Shown: piece by piece, positions 1-8,649 of the stretch
Layout: each line of letters opens with the position of its first letter
Position numbering within the stretch: position 1 is the stretch's first letter
Assembly: GCA_016872715.1 (NCBI GenBank)
Contig: VGZD01000012.1
Span: 1 to 49,882 of the forward strand
Origin: Planctomycetota bacterium
Lineage (GTDB): Bacteria > Planctomycetota > UBA1135 > GCA-002686595
DNA length: 49,882 nt
Reading direction: 5' to 3'
The notes under the pieces: generated by a model
The model's database searches: none
What the model was told of the DNA's origin: nothing
The model's input: only the letters and a program-made list of their open reading frames with translations
Position numbers and translations under genes: made by a program

Positions 1-19
1 CGCGGCCGCCCCCCAAACG

Positions 20-41
20 GGCCCGCGGACGCCCCCGCGGG
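20..41. terminator. GC-rich hairpin at window edge
   Basis: GCCCGCGG and CCGCGGGC form a perfect 8-bp stem with a 6-nt loop. It lies about 140 bases past the stop of the minus-strand hpf-like gene and could end that transcript or one from outside the window. No T-run follows. The rest of 1-182 is GC-rich and repeats GGGAACGCGCGC-like words; I see no gene in it. Confidence 0.35.
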
Positions 42-182
42 CAAGCGAGCCGACCTCGCCGCCGTCCCCTGTGCGGGAACGCGCGCGGGAACGCGCGCAA
101 AAACGTCCCGCGACAACGCGCGCGGCTGGGCGCGGCGGCGTCGAGCCACCCACCCCGACGCAGCCGCGGGAGCGCCGACGAC

Positions 183-521
183 CTAGGTGCGCCGGTGCGG
201 CAGCGCGCCCTTGCGCTCTCCGCGCCGACGATCGACCGCGTGCTCGACGGCGCGACGCAGCTTCGAGAGCGCCGCGCTGAGCGCCTTGTCGAGCTCGGTC
301 GAGGTGGCCTCGACGCGCAGCACGCCGAGCCTGGCGCAGTTGGCGACGAACTCGCAGCGCTGGTCGACGCCGCCCTTGGGGCCGTTGTCGTCGCCGATCA
401 ACGCCTGCACCGAAACGACGCGCCTCTCGACGTGCGCGAGCGCCGTGCGCACGGCCTCGGCGATCTCGCGGCGCACACCTTGGTCGATCGTGACGTGGTG
501 GGAACAGACGGTGACTCGCAT
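183..521 (-). CDS. HPF/RaiA-like ribosome hibernation factor
   Basis: This 112-residue protein resembles the ribosome hibernation / sigma-54 modulation family (S30AE). Members bind the 30S subunit and silence ribosomes in stationary phase. The fold pattern is visible: MRVTVCSHHVTIDQ strand start, a helix REIAEAVRTALAHVERRV, then strands with VSVQALIGDDN and a long basic C-terminal helix ending in RRRGERKG. The frame is open 26 codons further upstream, but I chose the Met at 521 because the family's first strand starts there. It is the short form, without the long-HPF dimerisation domain. It follows flgE on the same strand after a hairpin, so it is probably a separate unit. The family call is good; the subtype is not certain. 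Confidence 0.72.
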   Translation of the reverse strand: MRVTVCSHHVTIDQGVRREIAEAVRTALAHVERRVVSVQALIGDDNGPKGGVDQRCEFVANCARLGVLRVEATSTELDKALSAALSKLRRAVEHAVDRRRGERKGALPHRRT

Positions 522-622
522 CGCGGGTGGCTCTCGTTCGGTCCGTAGCACAAGCAGCGCGAGCATCCTGGCCCGTGTCCGCGCGGATTGGATCCGCACG
601 AGAGCGTAGGCGCGTCCATGGC

Positions 623-660
623 GGCGCGGCGTCGCCCGCTGGGTCGGACGGCGCCGCGCC
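623..660. terminator. Inverted repeat between flgE and the hpf-like gene
   Basis: GGCGCGGCG (623-631) pairs perfectly with CGCCGCGCC (652-660) around a 20-nt loop. It is the second hairpin in the flgE-hpf gap and may reinforce termination or sit in the hpf leader. Confidence 0.35.
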
Positions 661-668
661 TCGAAGTG

Positions 669-695
669 GCCGCGGGGAAAGCAGAAGCCCGCGGC
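669..695 (-). terminator. Hairpin terminator after flgE
   Basis: GCCGCGGG (669-676) and CCCGCGGC (688-695) form a perfect 8-bp stem with an 11-nt loop, 14 bases beyond the flgE stop. There is no clear U-tract, which is common in high-GC genomes. Confidence 0.5.
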
Positions 696-709
696 TGTTT
701 CAGCTCGGA

Positions 710-2632
710 CTAGAGCAGATTCACCAGCTCGGCGAGCACCTCGTCGGTCGTGGTGATCACGCGCGCGTTGGCTTGGAACCCGCGCTGGGCTTCGATCAGG
801 CGCACGAATTCCTCGGCCACCGAAACGTTCGAGCCCTCGAGCGCGCCACCCGTCACTTGCCCGGCGTTGCCCTGCGCACCCTTCGAGACCGTGCGCACGC
901 CCGAGTTCGGCGTCTCGGCCCAGAGGTTGTTGCCGACCTCGCGCAGGCCGTTGTCATTGACGAACGTCGCCACGCCGAGCTCGCCGAGCACCTGAATCTG
1001 GCCGTTGGTGTAGAAGCCCTGAATGTCCCCGTCGGAGTTGACGCTGATGTTCGAGAGCTCGCCGACGCCGTAGCCGTCCTGCTGGTCCGCGAACACGCTC
1101 GCGGCCTGCCCGAACTGCGTGACGCCGTCGAACAGGCCGGGCGTGCCGAAATCGACCGTGACCGTCTGGGCGCTCTGTCCGGGGAATTGCACTTGGAAGC
1201 TCGAGCTCGCCGGCAGCGAGGCGATCGAGCCGTTGGCGTTGAAGCGCAGGCCGCTGACGAGGCCAGAGACCGTGCCGTCGCCCGAGCTCGGCACGACGTT
1301 CCACGAACCGTCGTCCTGACGCTCGAACGTGAGCGTCACGGTGTGGGACGAACCGGCCGAGTCGAACACCTCGATCGAAGTCGTGGCCCGATCGGGGCCC
1401 GTGCCAGCGGTCGTCGTGATCAGGGCGTGCTGCGGCCAATCCGTGCGACCGACGCCGCTCTGGTCGCGCAACGTCAGCGAGAGGTTCGACGGACCCGTGG
1501 TGTCGGCCGTCATGGAGAACTGACCGGTGCTGCCGTTGAACGACGGCGTGCTGTTCGGAAACGCGTTGTCGATGAAGGTCATCAAGTCCCCCACCGTGGT
1601 GCCGTCATTGCCCGCGCCATACACGAACGAGGCGAGCACGCTCGACCCGTCGGCATCGACGCCCGCGACCTCGATCACGTCCCCGTTCTGATAGTCGACG
1701 AGGTTCGAGGGCAGCGCATTGAGGCTCGTTGCAGTGGTCGCGATGCTCTCCGCGCCGTTCACCTGGTTGAGCGAGAGCCCCAGCAGCGAAGCGAGGTCCT
1801 GTCCGCTGGTGCCCGAGGCGAGCTTCAGCGTGCGTGCCGCGCCCGTGCGATCCGTCGTGAGCTGCACCGCACCGCCGTTGTCCGTGGCGGTCACGCCGCT
1901 CGTCTGCGCGTTGATCGCGTCGGCGATGTCCTGCGCCGTGTACGGACTCGCTTGCCCGGCCAGCGAAACCACCTGCGGCGCGCCGCCGTCGACGATCACT
2001 TCCATCGTCCACGTCTCGCCCACTGGCACGTTGAACGAGTTGCCGTTCACGCTGCCGGTGAGCGACGCGGCCGTGCCTTCCTTCATGGCCGTCGACGTCG
2101 TGAGCACCTGCGCCAAGGGGCCCGTGATGGTGGCGGGCAGGTTGCCGGCGAAGCTGATCGAGCCCGTCAGACTCGGCGGATACAGCGAAGTCGTATCTAG
2201 GTTGATCGGCTGGCCGTTGGTGCCGAGCACGCGGAAACCCGTGCGCTGGTCGACGAGCCGACTCGTGGCGTCGAGGCCGAACGTGCCGACGCGCGTGTAC
2301 AGCGTGTTCGAGCCGTCGGAGACCATGAAGTGCCCGCGGCCGTTGAGCGCGAGGTCGAAGGTGCGGCCGGTGGCGGCGAGGGCACCCTGATCGAAATCGC
2401 GGCCGATGTCGGAGAGCTGCACGCCGAGGCCCATCTGCATCGGGTTGCGGCCGCCGAGCGAGCCCGAAGGCAGCGACGCGTAGCGCAGCGTCTGGCTGAA
2501 CTGGTCGCTGAACACCGCGCGCGCCGTCTTGTAGCCGGGCGTGTTGGCGTTCGAGAGGTTGTTGCCGATGACCGAGATCCAGTTTTCGTGGGCCTGAAGG
2601 CCCGAAAGGGCAGCAAAGAGGGCGCTGGGCAT
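710..2632 (-). CDS. flgE: Flagellar hook protein FlgE
   Basis: This 640-residue protein is the hook subunit that polymerises into the universal joint between basal body and filament. The N-terminus carries the rod/hook signature NNLSNANTPGYK near residues 24-35. The C-terminus carries the matching coiled-coil segment, EEFVRLIEAQRGFQANARVI, near residue 610. Between them lie the variable surface domains with repeated GNLPA.., FDSAG and SGLRFNANG beta segments typical of FlgE. It is longer than the enterobacterial protein (about 400 residues), the extra length being in the exposed middle. It is the last gene of fliK-flgD-flgE: FlgD is the cap that assembles it and FliK sets the hook length. No good Shine-Dalgarno sequence is visible before the ATG at 2632. 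Confidence 0.95.
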   Translation of the reverse strand: MPSALFAALSGLQAHENWISVIGNNLSNANTPGYKTARAVFSDQFSQTLRYASLPSGSLGGRNPMQMGLGVQLSDIGRDFDQGALAATGRTFDLALNGRGHFMVSDGSNTLYTRVGTFGLDATSRLVDQRTGFRVLGTNGQPINLDTTSLYPPSLTGSISFAGNLPATITGPLAQVLTTSTAMKEGTAASLTGSVNGNSFNVPVGETWTMEVIVDGGAPQVVSLAGQASPYTAQDIADAINAQTSGVTATDNGGAVQLTTDRTGAARTLKLASGTSGQDLASLLGLSLNQVNGAESIATTATSLNALPSNLVDYQNGDVIEVAGVDADGSSVLASFVYGAGNDGTTVGDLMTFIDNAFPNSTPSFNGSTGQFSMTADTTGPSNLSLTLRDQSGVGRTDWPQHALITTTAGTGPDRATTSIEVFDSAGSSHTVTLTFERQDDGSWNVVPSSGDGTVSGLVSGLRFNANGSIASLPASSSFQVQFPGQSAQTVTVDFGTPGLFDGVTQFGQAASVFADQQDGYGVGELSNISVNSDGDIQGFYTNGQIQVLGELGVATFVNDNGLREVGNNLWAETPNSGVRTVSKGAQGNAGQVTGGALEGSNVSVAEEFVRLIEAQRGFQANARVITTTDEVLAELVNLL

Positions 2633-2689
2633 GGTGGGGTGCTGGGAGCGTTGGGAGCGGGCGGGAAGAGTGAGGGAAGGGAGCGGAAA

Positions 2690-3124
2690 TCAGGGGGCGG
2701 GCGGCACGCCGATTTCGAGGACGTTTCCGAGCGGCACGTTCTTGCCGCCGATCTGCAGCTTGGCGATGCCGTCGTCGATCCGAACGGCGTCGACCCGGCC
2801 CCAGGTCTCGACCTCGGTGTCGGGGTCGACGTAGCGCACGTCCTTGCCGATCAGCGCGCTCGAACTCGTCAGCTGCTCGAGCACCGCGTTCGACTGCTGC
2901 AGCACCGCGAGGCCGACGATGTTGTCGTTGAGCTCGCTCATTTCCTCGAGCGACTGGAACTGCGCGAGCTGCGCGAGCATCTCCTCGTTCTTGGTCGGCT
3001 CCATCGGGTCCTGATTCTTCATCTGCGTCACGAGCAGCGACATGAAGGCGTCCTTGCCGAGCGCGGACTGCGGTCCGCCGGAGAGCGAGAGCGGGTCTTG
3101 CGAGCTGATACCGGGGATTTGCAT
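2690..3124 (-). CDS. flgD: Flagellar hook assembly (cap) protein FlgD
   Basis: This 144-residue protein is the hook cap, which promotes addition of FlgE subunits at the growing tip. The conserved N-terminal block is clear: LGKDAFMSLLVTQMKNQDP near residues 23-41, followed by the helix MLAQLAQFQSLEEM. After it comes a small beta region, GKDVRYVDPDTEVETWGRVDAV. It is shorter than enterobacterial FlgD (about 230 residues) and has little room for the FnIII-like insert. The start at 3124 is supported by AGGAAA seven bases upstream. It starts 17 bases after the fliK stop and ends 57 bases before flgE, so the three genes form one operon. Confidence 0.93.
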   Translation of the reverse strand: MQIPGISSQDPLSLSGGPQSALGKDAFMSLLVTQMKNQDPMEPTKNEEMLAQLAQFQSLEEMSELNDNIVGLAVLQQSNAVLEQLTSSSALIGKDVRYVDPDTEVETWGRVDAVRIDDGIAKLQIGGKNVPLGNVLEIGVPPAP

Positions 3125-3141
3125 GGGATTTCCTGCTGTTT

Positions 3142-4332
3142 TCAGGCGTAGGTGTCCACGCCATCGGAAGTCGGAACATGGCGCTGGAGCACGGAGTCGA
3201 GCCCGCGCGGGAGCGGCGCAACGGCGGGACGGGAGCGGCCAAAACCGCTTCCGAAGGAAGTTTCTTCGCGGCCTTGGTCGGCCGAGAGATCGAGCTGCAG
3301 CGACACGTCGCCGCCGCCCAGACCAGCGCGCTCGAGCGCGGCGCGCAGCTCCGGCAGCGAGCGCTCGAGCGCCTCGAGCGCCGAGCGCTTCGACACGCGC
3401 AGCTGTGCGTGCGCCGCCTCGCCGCGCAGTGCGACCTTGATCGAGATGCGCCCGAGCTCGCGCGGCTCGAGCTGGATCAGGGCCTCGCGCAGGCCCGGGT
3501 GCAGGTGCACGCGAATCTGGCGCAGCATCGCCGCGGCCCTGTCCGAACGTTCGGCCGCTTCCTTGGGCTGGGCTTGCGCCGCGGGACTGCTCTCGAGCGC
3601 AGCCTCGAGCGCGCCCTGCGGCGCATCGCTGCGCCCCAGCGGCGCGCTCGCGCCTTCCTTGGAGCCAGCCTTCCCAGCGAGCGGTGCGGCGCTCTCCGGT
3701 TCGCTCGCGGCGATGGCGCTCGTCGCGACGGCCTCGCCTTCGAGCGCGAGGTCGCCCGACGCGAGCTCGAGGCCGAGATCGGCGCCCAGCTCGAGGCCGA
3801 GCTGCGCCGCGGAGGTCGGTGACGCTGGCAGCGCGAGCGGGTTCGACGTGGCGGCGGCGGACGTGGGCGCGGCGGACTTCGCCACGACCTCGAGGACGGC
3901 CTCCAGCTCGACCTTCGCCGCGAGGCTCGGCGCGCCATCGCTCGGCGCTTGCGTCGCTGCTCCCGACGCGGCATCCGAGCTCGAGGCGCTCGCGCGCGAT
4001 GAACCCTCGCGCGCATCCGCCTGCGAGCGCTGCTGCGGCCGCGCGCGCTCGCGCACCGGTTCGTCGTTGCGCGCCCGCTCGTCGGTAGCTTCCTCGCCGC
4101 GCGTCGTCTCGCTCGACTGTTCCAGCTCGCGGGCGCGCGCCGCTTCGGCTCCGCGCTCGCTGCGCAGCCGCTCGTGGCGTTCCGCGCACAGCTCGCGACG
4201 CTCTTGGCGGCGGCGTTCGAGCGCCTCGCTGAAGCGCTCGCCAGAGCCCTCGGGGCGCACCGCATCGGACGTCGAACGGGCCTCGACCGCACCGCGATCG
4301 GACGTCATCACGCGCAGGTTCAGGGATTCCAT
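3142..4332 (-). CDS. fliK: Flagellar hook-length control protein FliK
   Basis: This 396-residue protein is very rich in Ala, Glu, Arg and Ser over its first 250 residues. It ends in a Flg_hook-type domain: IRVHLHPGLREALIQLEPRE, then LGRISIKVALRGEAAHAQLRV, near residues 275-320. FliK is the secreted ruler that measures the hook and switches export specificity. The disordered N-terminal half and folded C-terminal domain fit that family, whose N-termini are poorly conserved. The start at 4332 has AGGAAAG nine bases upstream. A sigma-54-like promoter lies immediately upstream, so close that it would leave almost no leader. flgD starts 17 bases after its stop. Confidence 0.85.
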   Translation of the reverse strand: MESLNLRVMTSDRGAVEARSTSDAVRPEGSGERFSEALERRRQERRELCAERHERLRSERGAEAARARELEQSSETTRGEEATDERARNDEPVRERARPQQRSQADAREGSSRASASSSDAASGAATQAPSDGAPSLAAKVELEAVLEVVAKSAAPTSAAATSNPLALPASPTSAAQLGLELGADLGLELASGDLALEGEAVATSAIAASEPESAAPLAGKAGSKEGASAPLGRSDAPQGALEAALESSPAAQAQPKEAAERSDRAAAMLRQIRVHLHPGLREALIQLEPRELGRISIKVALRGEAAHAQLRVSKRSALEALERSLPELRAALERAGLGGGDVSLQLDLSADQGREETSFGSGFGRSRPAVAPLPRGLDSVLQRHVPTSDGVDTYA

Positions 4333-4648
4333 TGCGCTTTCCTGACAGCAACGCCAGTGCCAAGTGCTCCGCCCCCTCCGACGGGTGCCCGCGGGCCGCT
4401 GTGCGGGCGGCTGGCGGAAGGACTTTCGACGGCTCGCGCGCGGCGCCGGAAGAGCCTGCCGCATGGCCGGTCCCAGCCCGTCGGAGCGTGCCTACGCACC
4501 GTGGGGGCCGTCCCCCAAGACGGCCGACTTGGGGTACCTTGGTCCTTGATCACCGACCGCAGCGCCAGCGCGCCGCGCCACCGTGCGGTCGTTCGTCCGG
4601 CTGCTGTCCGGCGAGCCGCGCGGGGGACAGCTCCCAAGACCGACCTCC
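4333..4648. other. Divergent intergenic region fliK / cytochrome gene
   Basis: This 316-base region lies between the divergent fliK and YVTN/di-haem cytochrome genes. It holds the sigma-54-like element at 4347-4363 reading towards fliK. I see no convincing promoter towards the cytochrome gene and no credible small gene. Confidence 0.6.
4347..4363 (-). promoter_or_regulatory. Sigma-54 (-24/-12) promoter-like element upstream of fliK
   Basis: On the minus strand the sequence TTGGCACTGGCGTTGCT matches the RpoN consensus YTGGCACGRNNNTTGCW at every fixed position but one, with exact GG-N10-GC spacing. RpoN commonly drives hook genes. The predicted transcription start, near 4336, lies only a few bases before the ATG at 4332 and would exclude the AGGAAAG ribosome site. 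Either the message is nearly leaderless, the real start is downstream, or the match is chance. Confidence 0.5.
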
Positions 4649-7552
4649 ATGGCTACCACGCTCCACCTCGCGCTCGCCGCGCTCCTGCTCGCCCCCGCCA
4701 CGCAGGCCCAGCACGTCCAGACCTCGCCCGTCGCCGTGCACCCCTCGGCCCCTTCGCAGGTGTGGGTCTGCAATCGCGACAACGACTCGGTCTCCGTGAT
4801 CAACGCCCCAGGCGGCGTCGCGACCCACGAGATTCAGGTCGGCGTGCGGCCCCGCGCGCTGGGCTTCAGTCACGATGGCGCACGCGTGTTCGTCGCCAAC
4901 CAACGCGGCAACATCCCGCTCGACGCGAACTCCGTCACGGGCTTCGGCTCGGCTTCGATCCGTGGCTCGGTGAGCGTGATCGACACGGCCACCAAGCACG
5001 TGGTCACGACGCTGACACAGGTCGGCACGGAGCCCTGCGGCCTCGCGGTGGCGCCCAACGGCCGCTACTTCGCCGTCACCGCCCTGCGCTCGGGCACGGT
5101 CAAGCTGTTCCGCACCTCGAGCCTCACGCTCGCCACCGAACACGAGTATCTGTGGGATCTCAGCCATCTCCCGCCCTCCAAGACGATCGCGGACGCCGAT
5201 CGTGATCGCGACGGCATGGCGGACTTGGGCGAGCCGCGCGCGGTCACGATCCACGCCGACAGCACGCGCCTGTACGTGACGCACAACCGCTCGCCGTGGG
5301 TCTCGGTGCTCGACGTGACGCTCGACACCAACGGCGAGCCGTCCGGCATCGCGCTCGCGGACCAGATCAGCATCGACGACTACCCCTTCGATCCGTTCTT
5401 CAACCCCGTGCCGCAGCAGACGCTGCGCAGCCAGGGACAGCCGCGCTTCCTCGATGACATCGCGCTCTCGCCCGACGGCTCGCGCGCGCTCGTGCCGCAC
5501 CTGCTGCACAACATCAACCACGACGTGAACTTCACGTACCCCCCGTGGTTTCCCGGCGATTTCGCCAACCGCGTCTACCCGGCGCTGACCGTGATCGACG
5601 CCGCCGCCGGCAGCTTCGGCGTCGCCCTCGACCAGTCGCGCCGCCTGCACAACGAGCTCTCTCACCTCGTCTTCCCCGCCGAATTCGGCACCTTCGGTCA
5701 GGGCGCGGACACCAGCGTCGGCCGCGCGACCATCGGCGGCATGGGCGAGCCCGTGACCGGCGGCACGCTGCGGCTGGTGGTGCAAGGCATGGCGCCGGGT
5801 CAGACCGCGCTGGCCTACATCGGCACGGAGACCAGCGTTTCCCACGGCGCGCTCGGCACGCGGCTCGTCAACCCGCGCCGCGTGTTCCCCGTTCCGCCGA
5901 GTGGCGTCGTGCTGATTCCGATTCCGGCCGTCGCCAGACTCAACGGCACGGTCAGCGCCGCGCAGGCGTTGTTCTTCACCAACGGCCAGCCGACGCAGTT
6001 CTCCAACGGCCTGCGCGTGCGCGTCGAGCGCTCGGGCACGGGCCAGAACCGGCTCGGCCACCGCGCCGGGCATCCCAGTAAGGTCGCCTTCAATGCGAGC
6101 GGCGACCGCGCGCTGATGCTGAACCGCGGTTCCGAGGACCTGTTCCTCTACGACGTCAACGGCTCGAACCTGCGCCTCGCCAACGTGTTCCCGCCGCGCG
6201 TCCACTTCGTCGAGCGCGCCGCGCTCGACACCGCGACGCCGCTGGGCGACCTGCCGCTGGGCATGGCGATCGTGCCCGACGCCTCGACCTCGAACGACGA
6301 CGCGCTCGTGTACGTGATGAACGAGCTCACGCGCACGCTGTCAGTCCTGCGCGTCGACTGGGCCGCGCGCTCGATCACGCAGGAGCACGCGCAGATCCCG
6401 ACCCTGCTCGGCCCCGACGCGCTCACGCCATCGCAGGTGCTGGGCGACGAGCTGTTCGAGGACGCCTCGCGCGCCCAGACCACCGGCGCTCCGGGCGAAA
6501 TCGGCGGCTGGAACAACTCCTGCGCTTCGTGCCACTTCGAGGGCGGCGAGGACGGCAATGTCTGGCAGCGCCCGCAGGGTCCGCGCAGCACCATGCCGAC
6601 CTACGGCGGCTCGCTCGGCACCGGCCTGCTCTTGTGGAAGGGCGTGCGCCTGAACCTCGGCGAAACCGGTCCGATGTTCGGTGGCGAGAATGGTGGCCAC
6701 GGCATCCTCTCCGACGTCGAGCAGCAGGCGCTGGTCGACGCTCACAACGTGATGCCGGTGCCGCTCAACCCGCACCTCGATCCCGTCACGGGCCAGCGCA
6801 CGCCACTCGCCGAGCTCGGCCGCGACCTGTTCTTCGGCGAGAACAACACGGGCCTCAACCCGTCCTCACGCCACGCCGGTTGCTTCAACTGCCACCCGCT
6901 CGCCGACCCGTCGACAGGAGCGCTGCGCGGCTACACCGCGGACTTCCTCAACCCGTTGCTCACCGACGGCGAGAACTTGGGCGCGCTCGATCCGTCGTGC
7001 TTCTCGCTGCAGGCGAACATCGTGGCGCTCAACGTGCGCGACATCAACAGCGGCGTGAACGTCGACACCAACAACGACGGCCTGCCCGACACCGACCGCA
7101 ACGTGGACGGCTACGCGGACGTCGAGACGTACACGCCGATGAACCGCGATCGCAACGACCCGTTCCAGCGCGACGACATCAACAGCTACCTCTGTCCGAC
7201 CAACCCCAACAATCCCTCGAGCTCGCTCAAGACCTTCCAGCGCGACCAGCGCGCGTTCTCGATCCCGACCAAGCTCGGCGTGTTCTCGACAGGCCCGTAC
7301 TTCCACGACCACGTGGCGTACTCGCTGCGCACGATCCTCGACCCCGAGGCTCAGGCGCTCAGCCCGGTCTACGGCAGCCCGGCCTTCCCCGGCGCCGCCT
7401 TCCCGGGCATGAACAAGTTCTTCAACGAGTTCCACGACGTGCGCGGGCACGAGCAATTCGTCGCCGGCGCATCCAAGGTGCAAGTCAACCTCGCGAGCAC
7501 CAACGTCGACGCCGACATCGCGGCCCTGCTCGCCTTCATCGAGAGCCTCTGA
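4649..7552 (+). CDS. Exported YVTN beta-propeller / di-haem cytochrome (MauG-like) protein
   Basis: This 967-residue protein starts with a signal peptide (MATTLHLALAALLLAPATQAQ), which is why I chose the ATG at 4649 over the open frame further upstream. Residues 25-600 look like a YVTN-type beta-propeller, with repeats such as VWVCNRDNDSVSVIN, RVFVANQRGN, RLYVTHNRSPWVSVLD and RALMLNRGSEDLFLYD. The C-terminal third holds two c-type haem sites, C625-A-S-C-H629 and C745-F-N-C-H749. It also has the di-haem peroxidase/MauG-like motifs LGRDLFFGE and TGPYFHDHVAYSLRTILDP. Two acidic DxDxDG-type loops could bind calcium. Its likely place is the cell envelope, as an electron-transfer or oxidase protein; the substrate is unknown. 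Confidence 0.85.
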   Translation: MATTLHLALAALLLAPATQAQHVQTSPVAVHPSAPSQVWVCNRDNDSVSVINAPGGVATHEIQVGVRPRALGFSHDGARVFVANQRGNIPLDANSVTGFGSASIRGSVSVIDTATKHVVTTLTQVGTEPCGLAVAPNGRYFAVTALRSGTVKLFRTSSLTLATEHEYLWDLSHLPPSKTIADADRDRDGMADLGEPRAVTIHADSTRLYVTHNRSPWVSVLDVTLDTNGEPSGIALADQISIDDYPFDPFFNPVPQQTLRSQGQPRFLDDIALSPDGSRALVPHLLHNINHDVNFTYPPWFPGDFANRVYPALTVIDAAAGSFGVALDQSRRLHNELSHLVFPAEFGTFGQGADTSVGRATIGGMGEPVTGGTLRLVVQGMAPGQTALAYIGTETSVSHGALGTRLVNPRRVFPVPPSGVVLIPIPAVARLNGTVSAAQALFFTNGQPTQFSNGLRVRVERSGTGQNRLGHRAGHPSKVAFNASGDRALMLNRGSEDLFLYDVNGSNLRLANVFPPRVHFVERAALDTATPLGDLPLGMAIVPDASTSNDDALVYVMNELTRTLSVLRVDWAARSITQEHAQIPTLLGPDALTPSQVLGDELFEDASRAQTTGAPGEIGGWNNSCASCHFEGGEDGNVWQRPQGPRSTMPTYGGSLGTGLLLWKGVRLNLGETGPMFGGENGGHGILSDVEQQALVDAHNVMPVPLNPHLDPVTGQRTPLAELGRDLFFGENNTGLNPSSRHAGCFNCHPLADPSTGALRGYTADFLNPLLTDGENLGALDPSCFSLQANIVALNVRDINSGVNVDTNNDGLPDTDRNVDGYADVETYTPMNRDRNDPFQRDDINSYLCPTNPNNPSSSLKTFQRDQRAFSIPTKLGVFSTGPYFHDHVAYSLRTILDPEAQALSPVYGSPAFPGAAFPGMNKFFNEFHDVRGHEQFVAGASKVQVNLASTNVDADIAALLAFIESL

Positions 7553-7560
7553 CCCGCCGC

Positions 7561-8004
7561 GTGTCGCGCGACCCCTTCCTCGACGCCGCCCTCCGCGAAG
7601 CCAAGTTGGGGCTCGACGAAGGCGGCATCCCGATCGGGTCGGTGCTCGTGCACAAAGGGCGCATCCTCGGGAGCGGTCACAACCTGCGCGTGCAACGGGG
7701 CGACCCGTTGTTGCACGGCGAAATGAGCGCGTTCCAAAACGCCGGTCGACAGCCCGCGCACGTGTATCGCGAGTGCGTGCTCTACACGACCCTCTCGCCC
7801 TGCCCGATGTGCAGCGGCACGGCGCTGCTCTACAAGATCCCGCGCATCGTGATCGGCGAGAACGTCAACTTCCTCGGTGCGGAAGAGTGGCTCTCGAGTG
7901 AAGGCGTGCAGCTGTGCGTCGTTCAAGATCCCGACTGCATCGAGCTGATGGCGCGCTTCATCCGTGAGCGGCCGGACCTGTGGAACGAGGACATCGGCGT
8001 CTGA
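7561..8004 (+). CDS. Cytosine deaminase, fungal (FCY1) type
   Basis: This 147-residue zinc deaminase should convert cytosine to uracil, or a related base. The zinc and catalytic residues are H52-G-E54 and the pair C81-P-M-C84, in SPCPMCSG. Similarity to yeast Fcy1 runs through the whole chain: an LHGEMSAFQNAGR-like block, TTLSPCPMC, YKIPRIVIGENVNF, and the C-terminal RPDLWNEDIG that closes over the active site in the yeast enzyme. Length matches too (158 in yeast). The start is a GTG at 7561, nine bases after the cytochrome stop; the first residues are otherwise not constrained. Guanine deaminase or tRNA adenosine deaminase are less likely because of the ENVNF and EDIG blocks. Confidence 0.85.
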   Translation: MSRDPFLDAALREAKLGLDEGGIPIGSVLVHKGRILGSGHNLRVQRGDPLLHGEMSAFQNAGRQPAHVYRECVLYTTLSPCPMCSGTALLYKIPRIVIGENVNFLGAEEWLSSEGVQLCVVQDPDCIELMARFIRERPDLWNEDIGV

Positions 8005-8157
8005 TCCCGCGCCTCGGGAACGCCCGGCTGAGCCCGCTTGGTGCTTCTGTGCTCGCTTCGAGATCCGCTGGAGATCGACCGATGCCGAGCGAGGTCGCGG
8101 CCCAGATCGACGCGGCCCTACCGTTGCGGCGTCGGGGCGACGGCAGCGGCGCCTCGC

Positions 8158-8610
8158 TCAGGCGCGTTTCGACCGTGCGCGAGCGGGCTTCGTGCGCGAC
8201 GACTTCGGCTGCGCTGACTTCGAAGCTGGCATGGCCGCGCTGCGAGGGTCGCCGTGGCGTTCGTTGAAATCGCGGGCCGCGCGAGCGAGCGCGCGGGCGC
8301 TCGGCGCGGAAATCGAATCGCCCGCTCGCAGCTCGAGCGTCGCCATGTCGTACTTGCCGCCGGGTTTGAGGCGGCGCTCGAGCTCTAGAAACTGCTGGCC
8401 GCGCCAGAAGCCGAACAGCACGCGCTCCGCCTCGGCGCGGATCAGCAGCGCGGGACCCTTGTGGAAGTACACGAGGTGCCCCCATTTGAGTTGCTCCTCG
8501 AACGGCCCCGACGCGCGCACTGCTCGGCGCAACGCGCGCACCAGCGCGAGACGCCAGCCCTCCAGCGACGCGACGTAGAGGTCGGGCGTGTTCACTCCGG
8601 GTGTCTTCAT
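8158..8610 (-). CDS. DUF1801 domain protein
   Basis: This 150-residue protein carries the DUF1801 (YdhG-like) fold, recognised by LKWGHLVYFHKGPALLIRAE near residues 41-60 and by the basic segment FLELERRLKPGGKYDMATLEL. The family has no firmly established function. The last 25 residues are Ser/Lys/Arg/Ala-rich and probably disordered. A second DUF1801 gene at 27546-28181 also has a basic tail. It faces the deaminase gene and lies 39 bases downstream of rpiA on the same strand, so rpiA and this gene may be co-transcribed. Confidence 0.75.
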   Translation of the reverse strand: MKTPGVNTPDLYVASLEGWRLALVRALRRAVRASGPFEEQLKWGHLVYFHKGPALLIRAEAERVLFGFWRGQQFLELERRLKPGGKYDMATLELRAGDSISAPSARALARAARDFNERHGDPRSAAMPASKSAQPKSSRTKPARARSKRA

Positions 8611-8649
8611 GTGCGTCGGGCTCGCTGCGCGAGCGCTTCCTCGCCGCGA

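Noticed and set aside
1-182. Small gene at the window start (frame 71-280)
   Set aside because: Arg/Pro-rich translation typical of random GC-rich sequence, running into the hpf-like gene on the other strand.
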